In this document: positions 8,890 to 17,578 of the stretch, one piece after another | Layout of the letters: the number at the start of each line of letters is the position of its first letter | Numbering within the stretch: the first letter of the stretch is position 1 | NCBI GenBank assembly: GCA_045105475.1 | Contig: JBGCDP010000170.1 | Coordinates: forward strand, 23,938-87,937 | Length of the DNA: 64,000 nt | Source: WTJY01 sp045105475 | GTDB taxonomy: Bacteria; Chloroflexota; Anaerolineae; Promineifilales; Promineifilaceae | Reading direction: 5' to 3' | The notes under the pieces: generated by a model | Database searches by the model: none | What the model saw: the letters and a program-made list of their open reading frames with translations, nothing else | Told to the model about the DNA's origin: nothing | Position numbers and translations under genes: made by a program

Positions 8890-9972
8890 ATGTCTAATTT
8901 AGGTGATAAATATCCAGCCGGAGTCATAACCGGTGATGCTGTACAAGCGCTGTTTGAAGATGCGAAGGCGATGAATTTTGCCATGCCCGCACCAAACTGT
9001 GTGGGGACCAACACTGTAAATGCCGTCATGGAAACGGCCGCAAAAGTTAATTCACCCGCTATTTTGACCTTTTCAAATGGTGGTGCTTCGTTCTATGCCG
9101 GTAAAGGCGTTAGCAATGAAGGGCAAAAAGGGGCGATTGCAGGTGCCGCTTCAGGCGCACAACACGTACACCATATGGCTGAAATCTATGGTGCTCGCGT
9201 TTTATTGCACACAGACCATGCTGCCAAGAAGCTGCTCCCGTGGATTGACGGGCTGTTAGATGCAGGGGAAGCGTTCTACAAAGTACATGGCAAACCTCTG
9301 TTTAGCTCACACATGCTTGACCTTTCGGAAGAGCCAATCGAAGAGAATATTGAGATTTGCAAACGCTATCTTGAAAGAATGAGCAAAATGGGGATGACGC
9401 TTGAGATTGAGTTAGGTGTTACCGGTGGTGAAGAAGATGGGGTAGACAATACCGATATTGATTCAGCCCGCCTGTATACGCAGCCTTCTGAAGTCGCATA
9501 TGCTTACGAAGAACTCAACAAAGTGAGTGATAAATTTACGGTAGCGGCCGCATTTGGGAACGTCCACGGCGTGTATAAACCAGGTAATGTCGAATTACGG
9601 CCGGTTATTTTGAAAAACTCTCAAGATCATATTCGTGAGCAATTTGGCCTTGAAGCGAAAGAGCCGATCAACTTTGTTTTCCACGGCGGCTCAGGTTCAA
9701 GCCCGGCCGAAATCGAAGAAGCGATTTCATACGGCGCGGTCAAAATGAATATTGATACCGACTTGCAGTGGGCATTTTGGGATGGCATTCGTGGTTATTC
9801 AGCCAAAAACTTCGACTATCTGCAGGGCCAGATTGGCAACCCAGATGGTGATGATAAGCCGAATAAAAAATTCTACGATCCGCGTAAATGGTTACGCACG
9901 GCCGAAGAATCATTTGTGGCTCGTTTAACCCAAGCGTTCGAAGATTTAAACTGCGTCAATGTACTTGGCTAG
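8890..9972 (+). CDS. fbaA: Fructose-bisphosphate aldolase, class II (FbaA type)
   Basis: A cytosolic zinc aldolase of glycolysis and gluconeogenesis that cleaves fructose 1,6-bisphosphate to DHAP and glyceraldehyde 3-phosphate. Its 360 residues match the class IIA (E. coli-type) length rather than the shorter IIB enzymes. Diagnostic motifs are HTDHAAKKLLPW (zinc His and catalytic Asp), ELGVTGGEEDGV, NVHGVYKPGNVEL (zinc His), FHGGSGSS (zinc His and phosphate loop) and KMNIDTDLQWAF. A strong Shine-Dalgarno AGGAGG lies 6 bases before ATG 8890. It is probably transcribed with rpe and ends in a strong terminator. Confidence 0.96.
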   Translation: MSNLGDKYPAGVITGDAVQALFEDAKAMNFAMPAPNCVGTNTVNAVMETAAKVNSPAILTFSNGGASFYAGKGVSNEGQKGAIAGAASGAQHVHHMAEIYGARVLLHTDHAAKKLLPWIDGLLDAGEAFYKVHGKPLFSSHMLDLSEEPIEENIEICKRYLERMSKMGMTLEIELGVTGGEEDGVDNTDIDSARLYTQPSEVAYAYEELNKVSDKFTVAAAFGNVHGVYKPGNVELRPVILKNSQDHIREQFGLEAKEPINFVFHGGSGSSPAEIEEAISYGAVKMNIDTDLQWAFWDGIRGYSAKNFDYLQGQIGNPDGDDKPNKKFYDPRKWLRTAEESFVARLTQAFEDLNCVNVLG

Positions 9973-9978
9973 TTTTCG

Positions 9979-10022
9979 TAATGAGTGACCAGTTTTTTGA
10001 TTGGTCACTCATTATAATTTTT
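9979..10022 (+). terminator. Rho-independent terminator after fbaA
   Basis: A perfect 13-bp inverted repeat, TAATGAGTGACCA (9979-9991) and TGGTCACTCATTA (10002-10014), with a 10-base loop is followed by a T-rich run (ATAATTTTT). It starts 6 bases after the aldolase stop. Confidence 0.88.
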
Positions 10023-10354
10023 GCCATGAGGACTCAGACTAGCAGGTGTTAAAGAGTTGGCTGTTTCATTCAGATATCACTGTGTTCTAAATGAATTTCG
10101 GTCTGATTTCCTCATATATCTTAAAGACCAAACTGATAAAACTAATGGAAACGCCTATGTGAATTTTCGGCTTACTTGATCATTACCGCCTACATGCCAA
10201 TTCCCTGATATATTTATTTTAGCTTTAAGAGTTAGAAGTTGAGTGATGTTCCCCAGTTTTCGTGGGAAACGACTCTTCCTTTGCTACAATCAGTAGAGGG
10301 TTACAACCTAATCGACATCGTCAATTCAACCGACGATTAAAGGCTAAATAAACT
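10023..10354. other. Non-coding spacer upstream of ctaB
   Basis: About 330 bases between the aldolase terminator and ctaB with no credible gene in any frame. A short hairpin TCCCC-AGTTTTC-GTGGGA lies near 10252-10267, and a TACAAT hexamer near 10283 could be a -10 element. No ribosome binding site is seen before the ctaB ATG. No known riboswitch was recognised. Confidence 0.4.
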
Positions 10355-11272
10355 ATGTCAGTTACTCCCATACCGAATCAGCAACCAGCCGGTTTTTTCG
10401 AGGCATCGCCTCGTGAAGTGATGAAATCTATCGCAGTTTTATTTAAGCTGCGGGTCGTTTCACTGCTTGTTTTATCGGCGATAGGGGGTGCATTTTTAGG
10501 TGCACGCGGCTTCCCTGGCTGGGCAAATTTTGGCCTTATCACCTTGACTGGCCTGCTAACTGCGGCCGGTGCTTCGGCCATTAATCAGTTTTGGGAACGT
10601 GAGAAAGACCGCTTGATGGAGCGTACGGCCAATCGGCCGCTGGCGAGTGGCTCAATTGAAAACCCGCAAATCGTACTGCTTATTTCAATTTTGCTTATCT
10701 TTGTCCCATCATTGGCTGTTTTACCATTTCGGCCGTGGTTGACCGTCTATCTGCTCGCTGGGGCGTTTATCTACGTCGTGATTTATACGATTTGGCTTAA
10801 ACCTCGTACGCAACTCAACATTGTGATTGGTGGAGCCGCTGGCAGTGCTGCTGTGCTAGCCGGTGGCGCGGTTGTGGGCATGCACCATGATCCAGCCGTA
10901 TTGGCATTAGCCGCCGTTATGTTTGTTTGGACTCCGGCCCATTTCTGGAGTTTGGCCATCATGATGAAAGATCAATATATAGCGGCTGATACGCCGATGT
11001 TGCCCTCAACGTCGAGCACACGTATCGCAGCTTGGATGGTTTTGGCACATGCGGTTCCAACCGTGATGGGGTCACTCATGTTGGCGGCCGTCCCTGGCTT
11101 AGGCATTTGGTATCTGGTACCAGTGCTGCTCTTTAGCATCGATTTGGTTCGGCGCAATATCAAGCTAATTTGGGATCCAACGGTGCCACACGCAAAAAGC
11201 CTCTTCCTCGCCTCAAACTTTTATTTGATGGTTGTTCTGCTCTCGATCATGATCGTGACACCTTTTACGTAA
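10355..11272 (+). CDS. ctaB: Protoheme IX farnesyltransferase (heme O synthase)
   Basis: An integral membrane UbiA-family prenyltransferase that transfers the farnesyl group of FPP to the vinyl group of heme B, making heme O for heme-copper oxidases. The first Asp-rich-type motif appears as NQFWEREKDRLMERT followed by ANRPLASG, which is typical of CtaB/CyoE. Further conserved parts are YTIWLKPRTQLNIVIGGAAG and FVWTPAHFWSLA. At 305 residues with about eight or nine hydrophobic helices it matches the family. It heads a tight three-gene group, with a glutaredoxin-like gene 4 bases later. Its presence implies aerobic respiration with a heme O or heme A oxidase. Confidence 0.95.
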   Translation: MSVTPIPNQQPAGFFEASPREVMKSIAVLFKLRVVSLLVLSAIGGAFLGARGFPGWANFGLITLTGLLTAAGASAINQFWEREKDRLMERTANRPLASGSIENPQIVLLISILLIFVPSLAVLPFRPWLTVYLLAGAFIYVVIYTIWLKPRTQLNIVIGGAAGSAAVLAGGAVVGMHHDPAVLALAAVMFVWTPAHFWSLAIMMKDQYIAADTPMLPSTSSTRIAAWMVLAHAVPTVMGSLMLAAVPGLGIWYLVPVLLFSIDLVRRNIKLIWDPTVPHAKSLFLASNFYLMVVLLSIMIVTPFT

Positions 11273-11276
11273 AACT

Positions 11277-11519
11277 GTGCTCAAAATCGACCTGTTTACC
11301 AAAGACCCTTGTCCTTTATGTGATGAGGTCAAAGCCCTACTTGAAACCTTAGCCGATACCTATCCTCATCAGCTTCGTGAAATCGATATCACGCAAGATA
11401 AAGCGCTAAACGCCCGTTATCGTTTTCAGATACCCGTCCTGCAAATCGAAAAGAGCCAGATAAAAGCGCCTATTTCATTGCTTGATTTAACTAAATTTCT
11501 GCGGGAGGCACCTTTATGA
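11277..11519 (+). CDS. Glutaredoxin/thioredoxin-like small protein
   Basis: An 80-residue protein starting with GTG 11277, four bases after the ctaB stop. It has a beta strand LKIDLFTKD followed by the redox motif CPLCDE (Cys-Pro-Leu-Cys, about residues 12-15). A short thioredoxin-like fold continues with the cis-Pro segment IPVLQI, as in glutaredoxin-2-like (DUF836) proteins. Coupling with ctaB suggests a role in redox or copper handling during oxidase maturation, which is inference. Its stop overlaps the start of the next gene. Confidence 0.78.
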   Translation: MLKIDLFTKDPCPLCDEVKALLETLADTYPHQLREIDITQDKALNARYRFQIPVLQIEKSQIKAPISLLDLTKFLREAPL

Positions 11520-12070
11520 GCTATAAAATTCCAGGATTACGCATTTACGGGAAAATTCTTGTTGAAGAAGTTGACGGCCTGCCCGTCCGTACAGTGCGAA
11601 TCGATCAGGTGCTTCCGAAAAAAGATGAACCGATTCCGGCCGATTCCCAGCGACTTTGGCTCCGTTTTGGCTTTGCCTTCCGTGGGACAGAAAAGCCGGT
11701 AATCCCTAGCTTTGTCATTGACGACAACGGCAAAGAAGAGCATCGCATGCGTTTTGTCGAATGGGTATACAACGAAGGCGACCGCTATCCTCGCTCTGAG
11801 GTGTTCGGCTACGAGCAGACTCAAGATGGGACCGATTGGGTTGAAATGCAGTGCTTTATTCGGGAGTTGGAGCTGTCGCTACGCTTTTACACATGGGTGG
11901 TTGATACCTTAAAAGCGGGTCCAGGAGACGGGTTGCGCGTTGATCGATTTGGTGTTGCGATTGAGGGGATAATGGAGCCACAAAAAATGAAACGGCCGCA
12001 AGATTGGCTGTTGCCGTTGAAACGCTCCCAGGCGACGTGCTGGGCGATTCCGGCCGATCGTGCCTATTAG
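11516..12070 (+). CDS. Hypothetical protein translationally coupled to the redox gene
   Basis: This 184-residue soluble protein starts at ATG 11516 within the ATGA overlap of the preceding stop, with GGGAGG 8 bases upstream. It is rich in aromatic and charged residues (WLRFGFAFRG, RMRFVEWVYNEGD, LRFYTWVVDTLKAG). It has no signal peptide, membrane helix or recognised catalytic motif. The pattern of beta strands might be a beta-sandwich. The overlap makes it the third gene of the ctaB operon. I do not assign a function. Confidence 0.65.
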   Translation: MSYKIPGLRIYGKILVEEVDGLPVRTVRIDQVLPKKDEPIPADSQRLWLRFGFAFRGTEKPVIPSFVIDDNGKEEHRMRFVEWVYNEGDRYPRSEVFGYEQTQDGTDWVEMQCFIRELELSLRFYTWVVDTLKAGPGDGLRVDRFGVAIEGIMEPQKMKRPQDWLLPLKRSQATCWAIPADRAY

Positions 12071-12210
12071 CTACCTAAAATCTCCAAGCTATGAGAATAT
12101 TATGGCTATCATTAAACCGACCTCTCGACGCTGTTAATTTAGGCTGTCAATCGAAAAGAGATCGGCGAGTTTCGGCCTGAAGAAATTTAGGCTGAAAATG
12201 GAGATTAAGC

Positions 12211-13170
12211 ATGGAAGCTGAACCGATTTGGGATATTGCTCACTTAGCCCACGTCGAAATGCTGACACCCAGATTGGACGATAGCCTTCGATTTTTTATC
12301 GACATCATGGGTATGAGTATTTCGGCTGAACAGGGAGACTCTTATTATTTACGAGCGTATGACGACTACGAACATCACACACTTAAGTTAACTGCGGCCG
12401 ACCAGCCGGGTATGGGCCATTTCGCGTGGCGTGCTCGCAGTCCGCAGGCATTACAACGGCGGGTAGCTGCGATTGAAAAAACCGGATTAGGAAAAGGCTG
12501 GACTGATGGGGATTTAGGTCACGGTAAAACCTATGCTTTTCATTCACCCGATGGCCATAACGTTGAAATTTACTTTGATACAGAATGGTATCAGCACGGG
12601 GCGGATGACAAGCCTGCGCTCAAAAACCAGGCGGCCAAATTCCCCGGCCGGGGAGTGAACCTGCGCCGTATCGACCATCTGAATCTGCTGGCTAAAGATA
12701 TTCCAGCCATTCGTGATTTTCATACTGATGTGTTGGGCGCACGCTTAACCGAGACGATTACCTTTGATGATGGCTCTGACAAAGGGGTTTGGTTTTCAGT
12801 TAATAACAAGTCATACGATCTGGCGATTACTGAAGACCATACCGGTACACGGGGCCGGTTTCACCATGTTACCTATGTGGTTAACAGTCGTGAAGAGGTC
12901 TTGCTGGCGGCCGACATCTGTTTAGAGAATGGGGTGTTTATTGAAACCGGACCCCATAAGCATGCGATTCAACAGACTTTCTTTTTGTATGTGTATGAGC
13001 CTGGCGGCAATCGATTTGAGGTTGCCAATGCGACTGCACGTCTGATTATGGCTCCAGATTGGAAAACCATTCGTTGGGGTGAGCAAGAACGTAAGAAGGG
13101 GCAGGCGTGGGGGTTACAAACGGTCAAAAGTTTCCACACCCATGGCACTCCACCGGTTGAAGAAAATTAG
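12211..13170 (+). CDS. Extradiol ring-cleavage dioxygenase, VOC type (catechol 2,3-dioxygenase-like)
   Basis: Two vicinal-oxygen-chelate modules are visible, about residues 10-125 (AHVEMLTPRLDDSLRFF) and 152-285 (RIDHLNLLAKDIPAIRDF). The C-terminal module keeps the Fe(II) facial triad expected of catechol 2,3-dioxygenases: His156, one of the pair His218/His219 (FHHVTYVV) and a Glu in EPGGNRFEV (Glu270). The length, 319 aa, fits the family. The enzyme would open a catecholic ring between the hydroxylated and adjacent carbon. GGAG 9 bases upstream supports ATG 12211. The next gene and the pseudogene after it are lower-pathway steps of aromatic catabolism. Confidence 0.85.
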   Translation: MEAEPIWDIAHLAHVEMLTPRLDDSLRFFIDIMGMSISAEQGDSYYLRAYDDYEHHTLKLTAADQPGMGHFAWRARSPQALQRRVAAIEKTGLGKGWTDGDLGHGKTYAFHSPDGHNVEIYFDTEWYQHGADDKPALKNQAAKFPGRGVNLRRIDHLNLLAKDIPAIRDFHTDVLGARLTETITFDDGSDKGVWFSVNNKSYDLAITEDHTGTRGRFHHVTYVVNSREEVLLAADICLENGVFIETGPHKHAIQQTFFLYVYEPGGNRFEVANATARLIMAPDWKTIRWGEQERKKGQAWGLQTVKSFHTHGTPPVEEN

Positions 13171-13214
13171 GCAGGGGGTTGGTGGTTGTCACTAACGCTC
13201 TGAAATGAAAATTT

Positions 13215-13931
13215 ATGAATGCTAGAAAATTATTGATCATTGGCGCACATTCGGCCGACTTTTTATGGCGCAGCGCTGGCACGATCGCAGTCACTGTGGC
13301 AAATGGTGGGTCTGCCACTGTGTTGGCACTCAGTTACGGTGAACGGGGGGAATCGGGCAATTTGTGGCAAGGCAACCCTGATCAGACGGTTGAAAATGTC
13401 AAACGGATCCGGCATGAGCAGGCCGCTGAAGCCGCCTCGATTGTTGGTGCAGATTTCCGATGTTTAGATCTAGGCGATTATCCATTAGTGATCACTGATA
13501 CAGCGATGAGTGAACTGGTGCGCTCGATATTAGAGGAAAAACCGGACGTTATTTTAACGCATACGGCCGTTGATCCGTTTAATCCCGACCATCCAGTGGC
13601 TTATACGGCCGTGCAAAAAGCCCGCCTGCTTGCGACTGGTGCCAGTGTTGCTAGCGCATTCAAACGCATTACTCCACCTGATTGGTATTCGTTTGAGCCC
13701 CATCAGCCGGAATTGTCAGAATTTATGCCAAACACGTTTATTGATATTACGCCTGTGATGGAAAAGAAAGTCGAAGCGATGAACGTGATGTCCGCTCAAT
13801 CGTATCTAATTGACTATTACACAGAGTTGGCTACGAGGCGTGGGAATCATGCTGCCCGTATTTCGGGGAAAAAGGTCCAGTTTGCTGAAGCTCATCAACG
13901 TCTTGTACCGTGGGTGGTTGATTCTTTATAA
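13215..13931 (+). CDS. galB: PIG-L/LmbE-family protein, 4-oxalomesaconate hydratase-like
   Basis: A 238-residue PIG-L-fold protein. Instead of the deacetylase motif AHPDD it carries AHSADFLWR (residues 11-19), followed by LSYGERGESGNLW. These variants are typical of GalB, the metal-dependent hydratase that converts 4-oxalomesaconate to 4-carboxy-4-hydroxy-2-oxoadipate in gallate or protocatechuate 4,5-cleavage. A second metal-site segment, HTAVDPFNPDHPVAY, is present. The assignment is supported by a decayed relative of the next enzyme, the aldolase GalC/LigK, directly downstream. The alternative is another PIG-L hydrolase. Confidence 0.75.
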   Translation: MNARKLLIIGAHSADFLWRSAGTIAVTVANGGSATVLALSYGERGESGNLWQGNPDQTVENVKRIRHEQAAEAASIVGADFRCLDLGDYPLVITDTAMSELVRSILEEKPDVILTHTAVDPFNPDHPVAYTAVQKARLLATGASVASAFKRITPPDWYSFEPHQPELSEFMPNTFIDITPVMEKKVEAMNVMSAQSYLIDYYTELATRRGNHAARISGKKVQFAEAHQRLVPWVVDSL

Positions 13932-13934
13932 GTT

Positions 13935-14188
13935 ATGACTGAAAACGATAAAATCGCTCGTCTCGCTCAGTTGGGCACAGCGACAGTTTACGAAGCTTCT
14001 GGCCGTCAAGGCTTGATCGATATTCATTGATTCAGGCTGTCCCTAAAACGAGAGTGGCTGTACAGTGTGGCCAAGGTGATAATGTGATGGTGCAAGCAAT
14101 GCGTGCATCGAGCATATTCAGCATGGCGAAATTGCTATATTGGCTGTTATCGTTGAGACGCTCCCGAGCGCCATACTGGGCACTATCA
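13935..14188 (+). pseudogene. Decayed 4-carboxy-4-hydroxy-2-oxoadipate aldolase (RraA-like)
   Basis: ATG 13935 opens a frame reading MTENDKIARLAQLGTATVYE and ASGRQGLIDIH, the classic N-terminus of RraA-like GalC/LigK aldolases, but it stops at TGA 14028. Similarity continues in a second frame from TTG 14027 (LIQAVPKTRVA, then VQCGQGDNVMVQAMR), with a likely small deletion after TRVA. It resumes in a third frame from about 14110 (EHIQHGEIAILAVIVETLPS). The remaining two thirds of the enzyme are absent. At least two frameshifts and a truncation mean the gene is dead. It is the third step of the pathway begun by the two genes upstream. Confidence 0.75.
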
Positions 14189-14200
14189 CAGTGCCCAGTA
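14174..14200. terminator. 10-bp hairpin at the junction of convergent genes
   Basis: A perfect inverted repeat, TACTGGGCAC (14174-14183) and GTGCCCAGTA (14191-14200), with a 7-base loop lies between the aldolase pseudogene and the sulfotransferase stop. The following bases are only moderately T-rich, so termination is plausible but not certain. Confidence 0.45.
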
Positions 14201-14215
14201 AGATGATTTTGACTT

Positions 14216-15313
14216 TTATATTGGCAAACTTTCAAAAAATCGATTATTAAAAATGCCTTGAAAAACTTGATAACTTCTTTGCCCTAATTCCGGGTGATAA
14301 ACTAAAAAGTCTTCATCATTAAACCCACTTACAAAATATCTGAACTCAATCGCACATTTAATCCAATAACTTTTGACAGATTCAAGCGTTATTGGTCCAT
14401 CAAAATCAAAATTTAACATTTCGAAATCAATATTATGGTTATTCTCCATCAAGCGAATGAGGTTTCTGTTTCTGCTTGCCACATCAACAAATTGAGTGAG
14501 GATCATTTGCATTTGATGTTTGGTTAATAAATCGATTTGGTCTTCGAATAGCTCTTCTAGTTTCGGCCACATTAACTCAATATCATTAAAATACTCAAAG
14601 AGATTCGGCCGAACTACCCAAGGCTCCGACCCATGATTTTTCCCAAGAATTAAGCGCCTTAAAATGCTAGATCCCCAATAAGCACGCCATGCTATTTTCT
14701 CTAAAAATGTTTTTTCTCGTATAACATTCTGATTTGCATGTGGAAATTCTAGGTCAGGGATATCAAATCCAAGAAAGTCGGTGATTTTCTCCCATTTATT
14801 CTCATCAGCTAAGTCAAATACAAGTAGATCGTCGGGCCGATCTTTGAAGTATTCCAATACTTCGTCATGGTGTTGTCGATATTTTTCTATATAAATACCC
14901 TCATTCCCGGCCGCTACACCTGTTCCATAAATTAGTTCATGCATCTTGATTGTTTTGCTTCCAAAATGTTTAACTACACTTTTAATCCACATCTCTTCAT
15001 CACGGGTTGTTAAAATAAATTTACTTCCGGGAAAATATTCATCCAGCATGCGATAAAAGATAAACCAAGGTGTATCTTGTGCTGCGTTGAAAATGTTCAT
15101 GTCAGAAATCATCACTTCTGCAATCTCCTCTTTAGTGCGAGTGTGTTCTTGATCACTAATATATCCAGCAACGTTATAACCTAAAATATACAAGGCTCGA
15201 GCTAAGGATGAGGTTCCCGTTTTGTGAAACCCGATGCCGAAAACCCGGGTGTCGAAAATGCCATAATTGCGGTGGCGAAACTTTGGTGCTAAATTTTTTC
15301 GTTGATTAGACAC
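14216..15313 (-). CDS. PAPS-dependent sulfotransferase family protein
   Basis: A 365-residue protein with the sulfotransferase P-loop GFHKTGTSSLARALYILG (about residues 28-45), which binds the 5'-phosphosulfate of PAPS. A 3'-phosphate-binding-like segment follows (SKFILTTRDEEMWIKSV, about 118-134). The remainder is longer than minimal bacterial sulfotransferases and has no membrane helix. GTG 15313 is the apparent start, without a clear ribosome binding site. It sits at the edge of the polysaccharide locus next to a Wzz-like gene, so sulfation of an exported glycan or lipid is a reasonable inference. Confidence 0.82.
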   Translation of the reverse strand: MSNQRKNLAPKFRHRNYGIFDTRVFGIGFHKTGTSSLARALYILGYNVAGYISDQEHTRTKEEIAEVMISDMNIFNAAQDTPWFIFYRMLDEYFPGSKFILTTRDEEMWIKSVVKHFGSKTIKMHELIYGTGVAAGNEGIYIEKYRQHHDEVLEYFKDRPDDLLVFDLADENKWEKITDFLGFDIPDLEFPHANQNVIREKTFLEKIAWRAYWGSSILRRLILGKNHGSEPWVVRPNLFEYFNDIELMWPKLEELFEDQIDLLTKHQMQMILTQFVDVASRNRNLIRLMENNHNIDFEMLNFDFDGPITLESVKSYWIKCAIEFRYFVSGFNDEDFLVYHPELGQRSYQVFQGIFNNRFFESLPI

Positions 15314-15439
15314 GATTAGATTTGAGAGATTCTGACTTCCAATGGAGGTACAGAAATATAGAAAGAATAAAATATGACTTTACTACTTTTGGGAGGGGGT
15401 GGCTTGATATTGCATAAGCTATTTAGTTTTGGGCGAAGA

Positions 15440-16564
15440 TTAATTTGTGTTTAGTCTTTTATTTTTGCTTCGTGGCGCAGGATGAGTTTTTGGGCGGTTT
15501 GAATCCCATCTTTGCTGGAGCTCTTTCCATCTTCTTTGCAGCAATGGCTTCTTTTTTCTTTTAAATTGATACCGTTGATTTTGGCTTTCAGTTTCCATGC
15601 TTACCATCGTTAGCAGCGGCAAGTCCGTTACATTTTTCAAATCAAGAGGGATTGTAATCCGCCTATCAAAGATTATAGTGAGTCCTAGTACCAATAAACT
15701 GGCGAGTACTCCTAGTACAGCGGCTTGAATAACCCCGGTAATTTTCTCCATGATCGTATTTAGCGGGATCGGTTCAAACGGAGCATCAAGCAGCACAAAT
15801 GTCTCTTTAAAATATCGCTCAGATGATCGCTCAACTAGATATCCAACATTAAGAATGTCATTGGTTTTTTCTATATCCTTATTTAAATCATCTCGTGCCT
15901 TTAAAATAATGGCTATTTGGGCTTCTTCAATTTCCCTTCTTTTATAGAAAGGGTGTTCTGGGTGAGTTTTGAGATAAGCTTCTAACTCAGTGTTTACTAG
16001 GTCTCGATGTGCGACTTTCGCATCAAGAAAGATGCTAATAAGATCAATAAGGTTGCGGCCGGTACCACCAAAAGACTCATTTTGATGCACTAAAAATTCA
16101 TCGTATATTGCATTAACAACATCAATTGACGAAGTATAAGTTGGCATATAAACAATAATTGCAATTTGGTTAAATCCGGTTGGGTAAAACTCTATATTAT
16201 CTCGCAGGTATTCTCGCATTTCACTTCTTGACCTAGCTGCTGGGTTGCTGCCTGTATGATCATTGAAATCTACTTGTGAGATAATTCTGTCAACAAAAGC
16301 GTTTGTTTCCATAAGCTCTTGCAGTTCCCAAACCATCCGCTCTCCAGCTTTCTTCGCATTGTCTGGCTCATACTTGTCATAGCCTATTACTTTGCTGATT
16401 TCAGGGTTATCTCTAATTTGAACTGTGGAACCAGACATGTACTGTGGTTGCCTTGTCAATTGGAAAACCACACCTAGAAAAGTAAAAAGGATTGCAGGCA
16501 AGATGATGATAAAAAAGTTTCTTAGGATAGATTCGGAAATTCGGATTATTATCAGGCGGGTCAA
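15440..16564 (-). CDS. Wzz-like chain-length/polysaccharide co-polymerase protein
   Basis: This 374-residue protein has the architecture of polysaccharide co-polymerases. A TM helix near residues 15-33 (FIIILPAILFTFLGVVFQL) is followed by a large extracytoplasmic region rich in helices (about 35-280). A second TM helix lies near 288-310 (IQAAVLGVLASLLVLGL), and a short basic cytoplasmic tail has no tyrosine-kinase domain. Such proteins set glycan chain length together with an exporter. Initiation appears to be TTG 16564 with AGGAAA upstream. It is transcribed away from the glycosyltransferase operon, with a 1-kb spacer between. Confidence 0.75.
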   Translation of the reverse strand: MTRLIIIRISESILRNFFIIILPAILFTFLGVVFQLTRQPQYMSGSTVQIRDNPEISKVIGYDKYEPDNAKKAGERMVWELQELMETNAFVDRIISQVDFNDHTGSNPAARSRSEMREYLRDNIEFYPTGFNQIAIIVYMPTYTSSIDVVNAIYDEFLVHQNESFGGTGRNLIDLISIFLDAKVAHRDLVNTELEAYLKTHPEHPFYKRREIEEAQIAIILKARDDLNKDIEKTNDILNVGYLVERSSERYFKETFVLLDAPFEPIPLNTIMEKITGVIQAAVLGVLASLLVLGLTIIFDRRITIPLDLKNVTDLPLLTMVSMETESQNQRYQFKRKKKPLLQRRWKELQQRWDSNRPKTHPAPRSKNKRLNTN

Positions 16565-17578
16565 TGTGCGCTTGTTTCCTGTTAGATTTATAAAACTTAG
16601 ACTTTGTTCTCAAACATGGTACTCAAGTACTGAATGTTTTGACATCAGAAAGGCTCTATAAATGTTTGCCGAATCAAAGGGCTTATAAAGGGAAGGGAAA
16701 AGCCACGGCGTGATTAATCCGTCCGTAAACTACAGATGGCGTGATTTCAGGCTCCCACATCAACATTTGACCAGAATTGACTAAAAATATTCCATATAGC
16801 TACGGAGCTAATTCAAATTACATCCTTTTTTATAAACAGAAATGAGGGCAACCTTTCGTTAAGGGAGCGAATTTGGTCTTATTCGATAGTTAGGAAGCTG
16901 AAAGTAGATTTTTTGATAAACCTTTGTTGATATAGGTGTATAAATTGTCGGCCGAAGTTTAGAAGTTAATGCTCCCTATGGAGCCTCACAAAGCTGTTTT
17001 ATTCTGTTTTTTAGCAGTAAGCTTTCATTGACTAGTCTACTTAGCATGAGTTAGACAACTACTTGCATTTGCTGCGAGAGCTAGAAACGACCTGAATTCT
17101 AAATGCAACGCAAATCCATTTTTAATCGCCATATGTAGTAGCTGTTCGGCAAAAATCTGAAATCACATGCATTCTTCTGTGCTTTAAGGGTCATATATAA
17201 ATGCTGGTTTTCGTTCCTCCTTTGTTTCTTTTAATCACGCCGTGTTTTGCCTAAATCCCTGTTAATCGCGCCATTTAGAACTTAAGCTCAAGTTATCTCT
17301 TGATTTTGATAGAGCTTTTTGGATATTGAATTTCACCTTGACTCGTTACTATTAGTAAACTGAGAAATACTACAGCAGTAATGTGCATTACATGTAAATT
17401 GATTTGTGAAATTGTATGAGGTCTTTGAACTTACATTTCATTTCTAATCTTTTGGCTTCGCCTATGTTCAAAATCATCATTGTTTATTCAACACTAGAGC
17501 AAATTCTAGCTAACCATAGTTGCTCAATAATTACTCAGGAGATTTCAACAAGTTGGGATTCTGAACCATGTCGGTTCT
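16565..17578. other. 1-kb non-coding region with a repeated GGCGTGATTAA-like motif
   Basis: No credible gene is present between the divergent Wzz-like gene and the glycosyltransferase operon. Five copies of one motif are visible. CACGGCGTGATTAA lies at 16704-16717 and its exact reverse complement at 17231-17244. ATGGCGTGATTT lies at 16736-16747. TTAATCGCCAT lies at 17122-17132 and TTAATCGCGCCATT at 17262-17275, both in reverse orientation. The region is A+T rich and contains a single CGGCCG (near 16950). It may be a large regulatory region controlling both transcription units, or the remains of a lost element. Confidence 0.5.

Noticed and set aside
16704..17244. A MITE bounded by 14-base inverted repeats
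   Set aside because: The variant copies next to each end are not mirror-placed, no target-site duplication is evident, and further copies lie inside and outside the interval.
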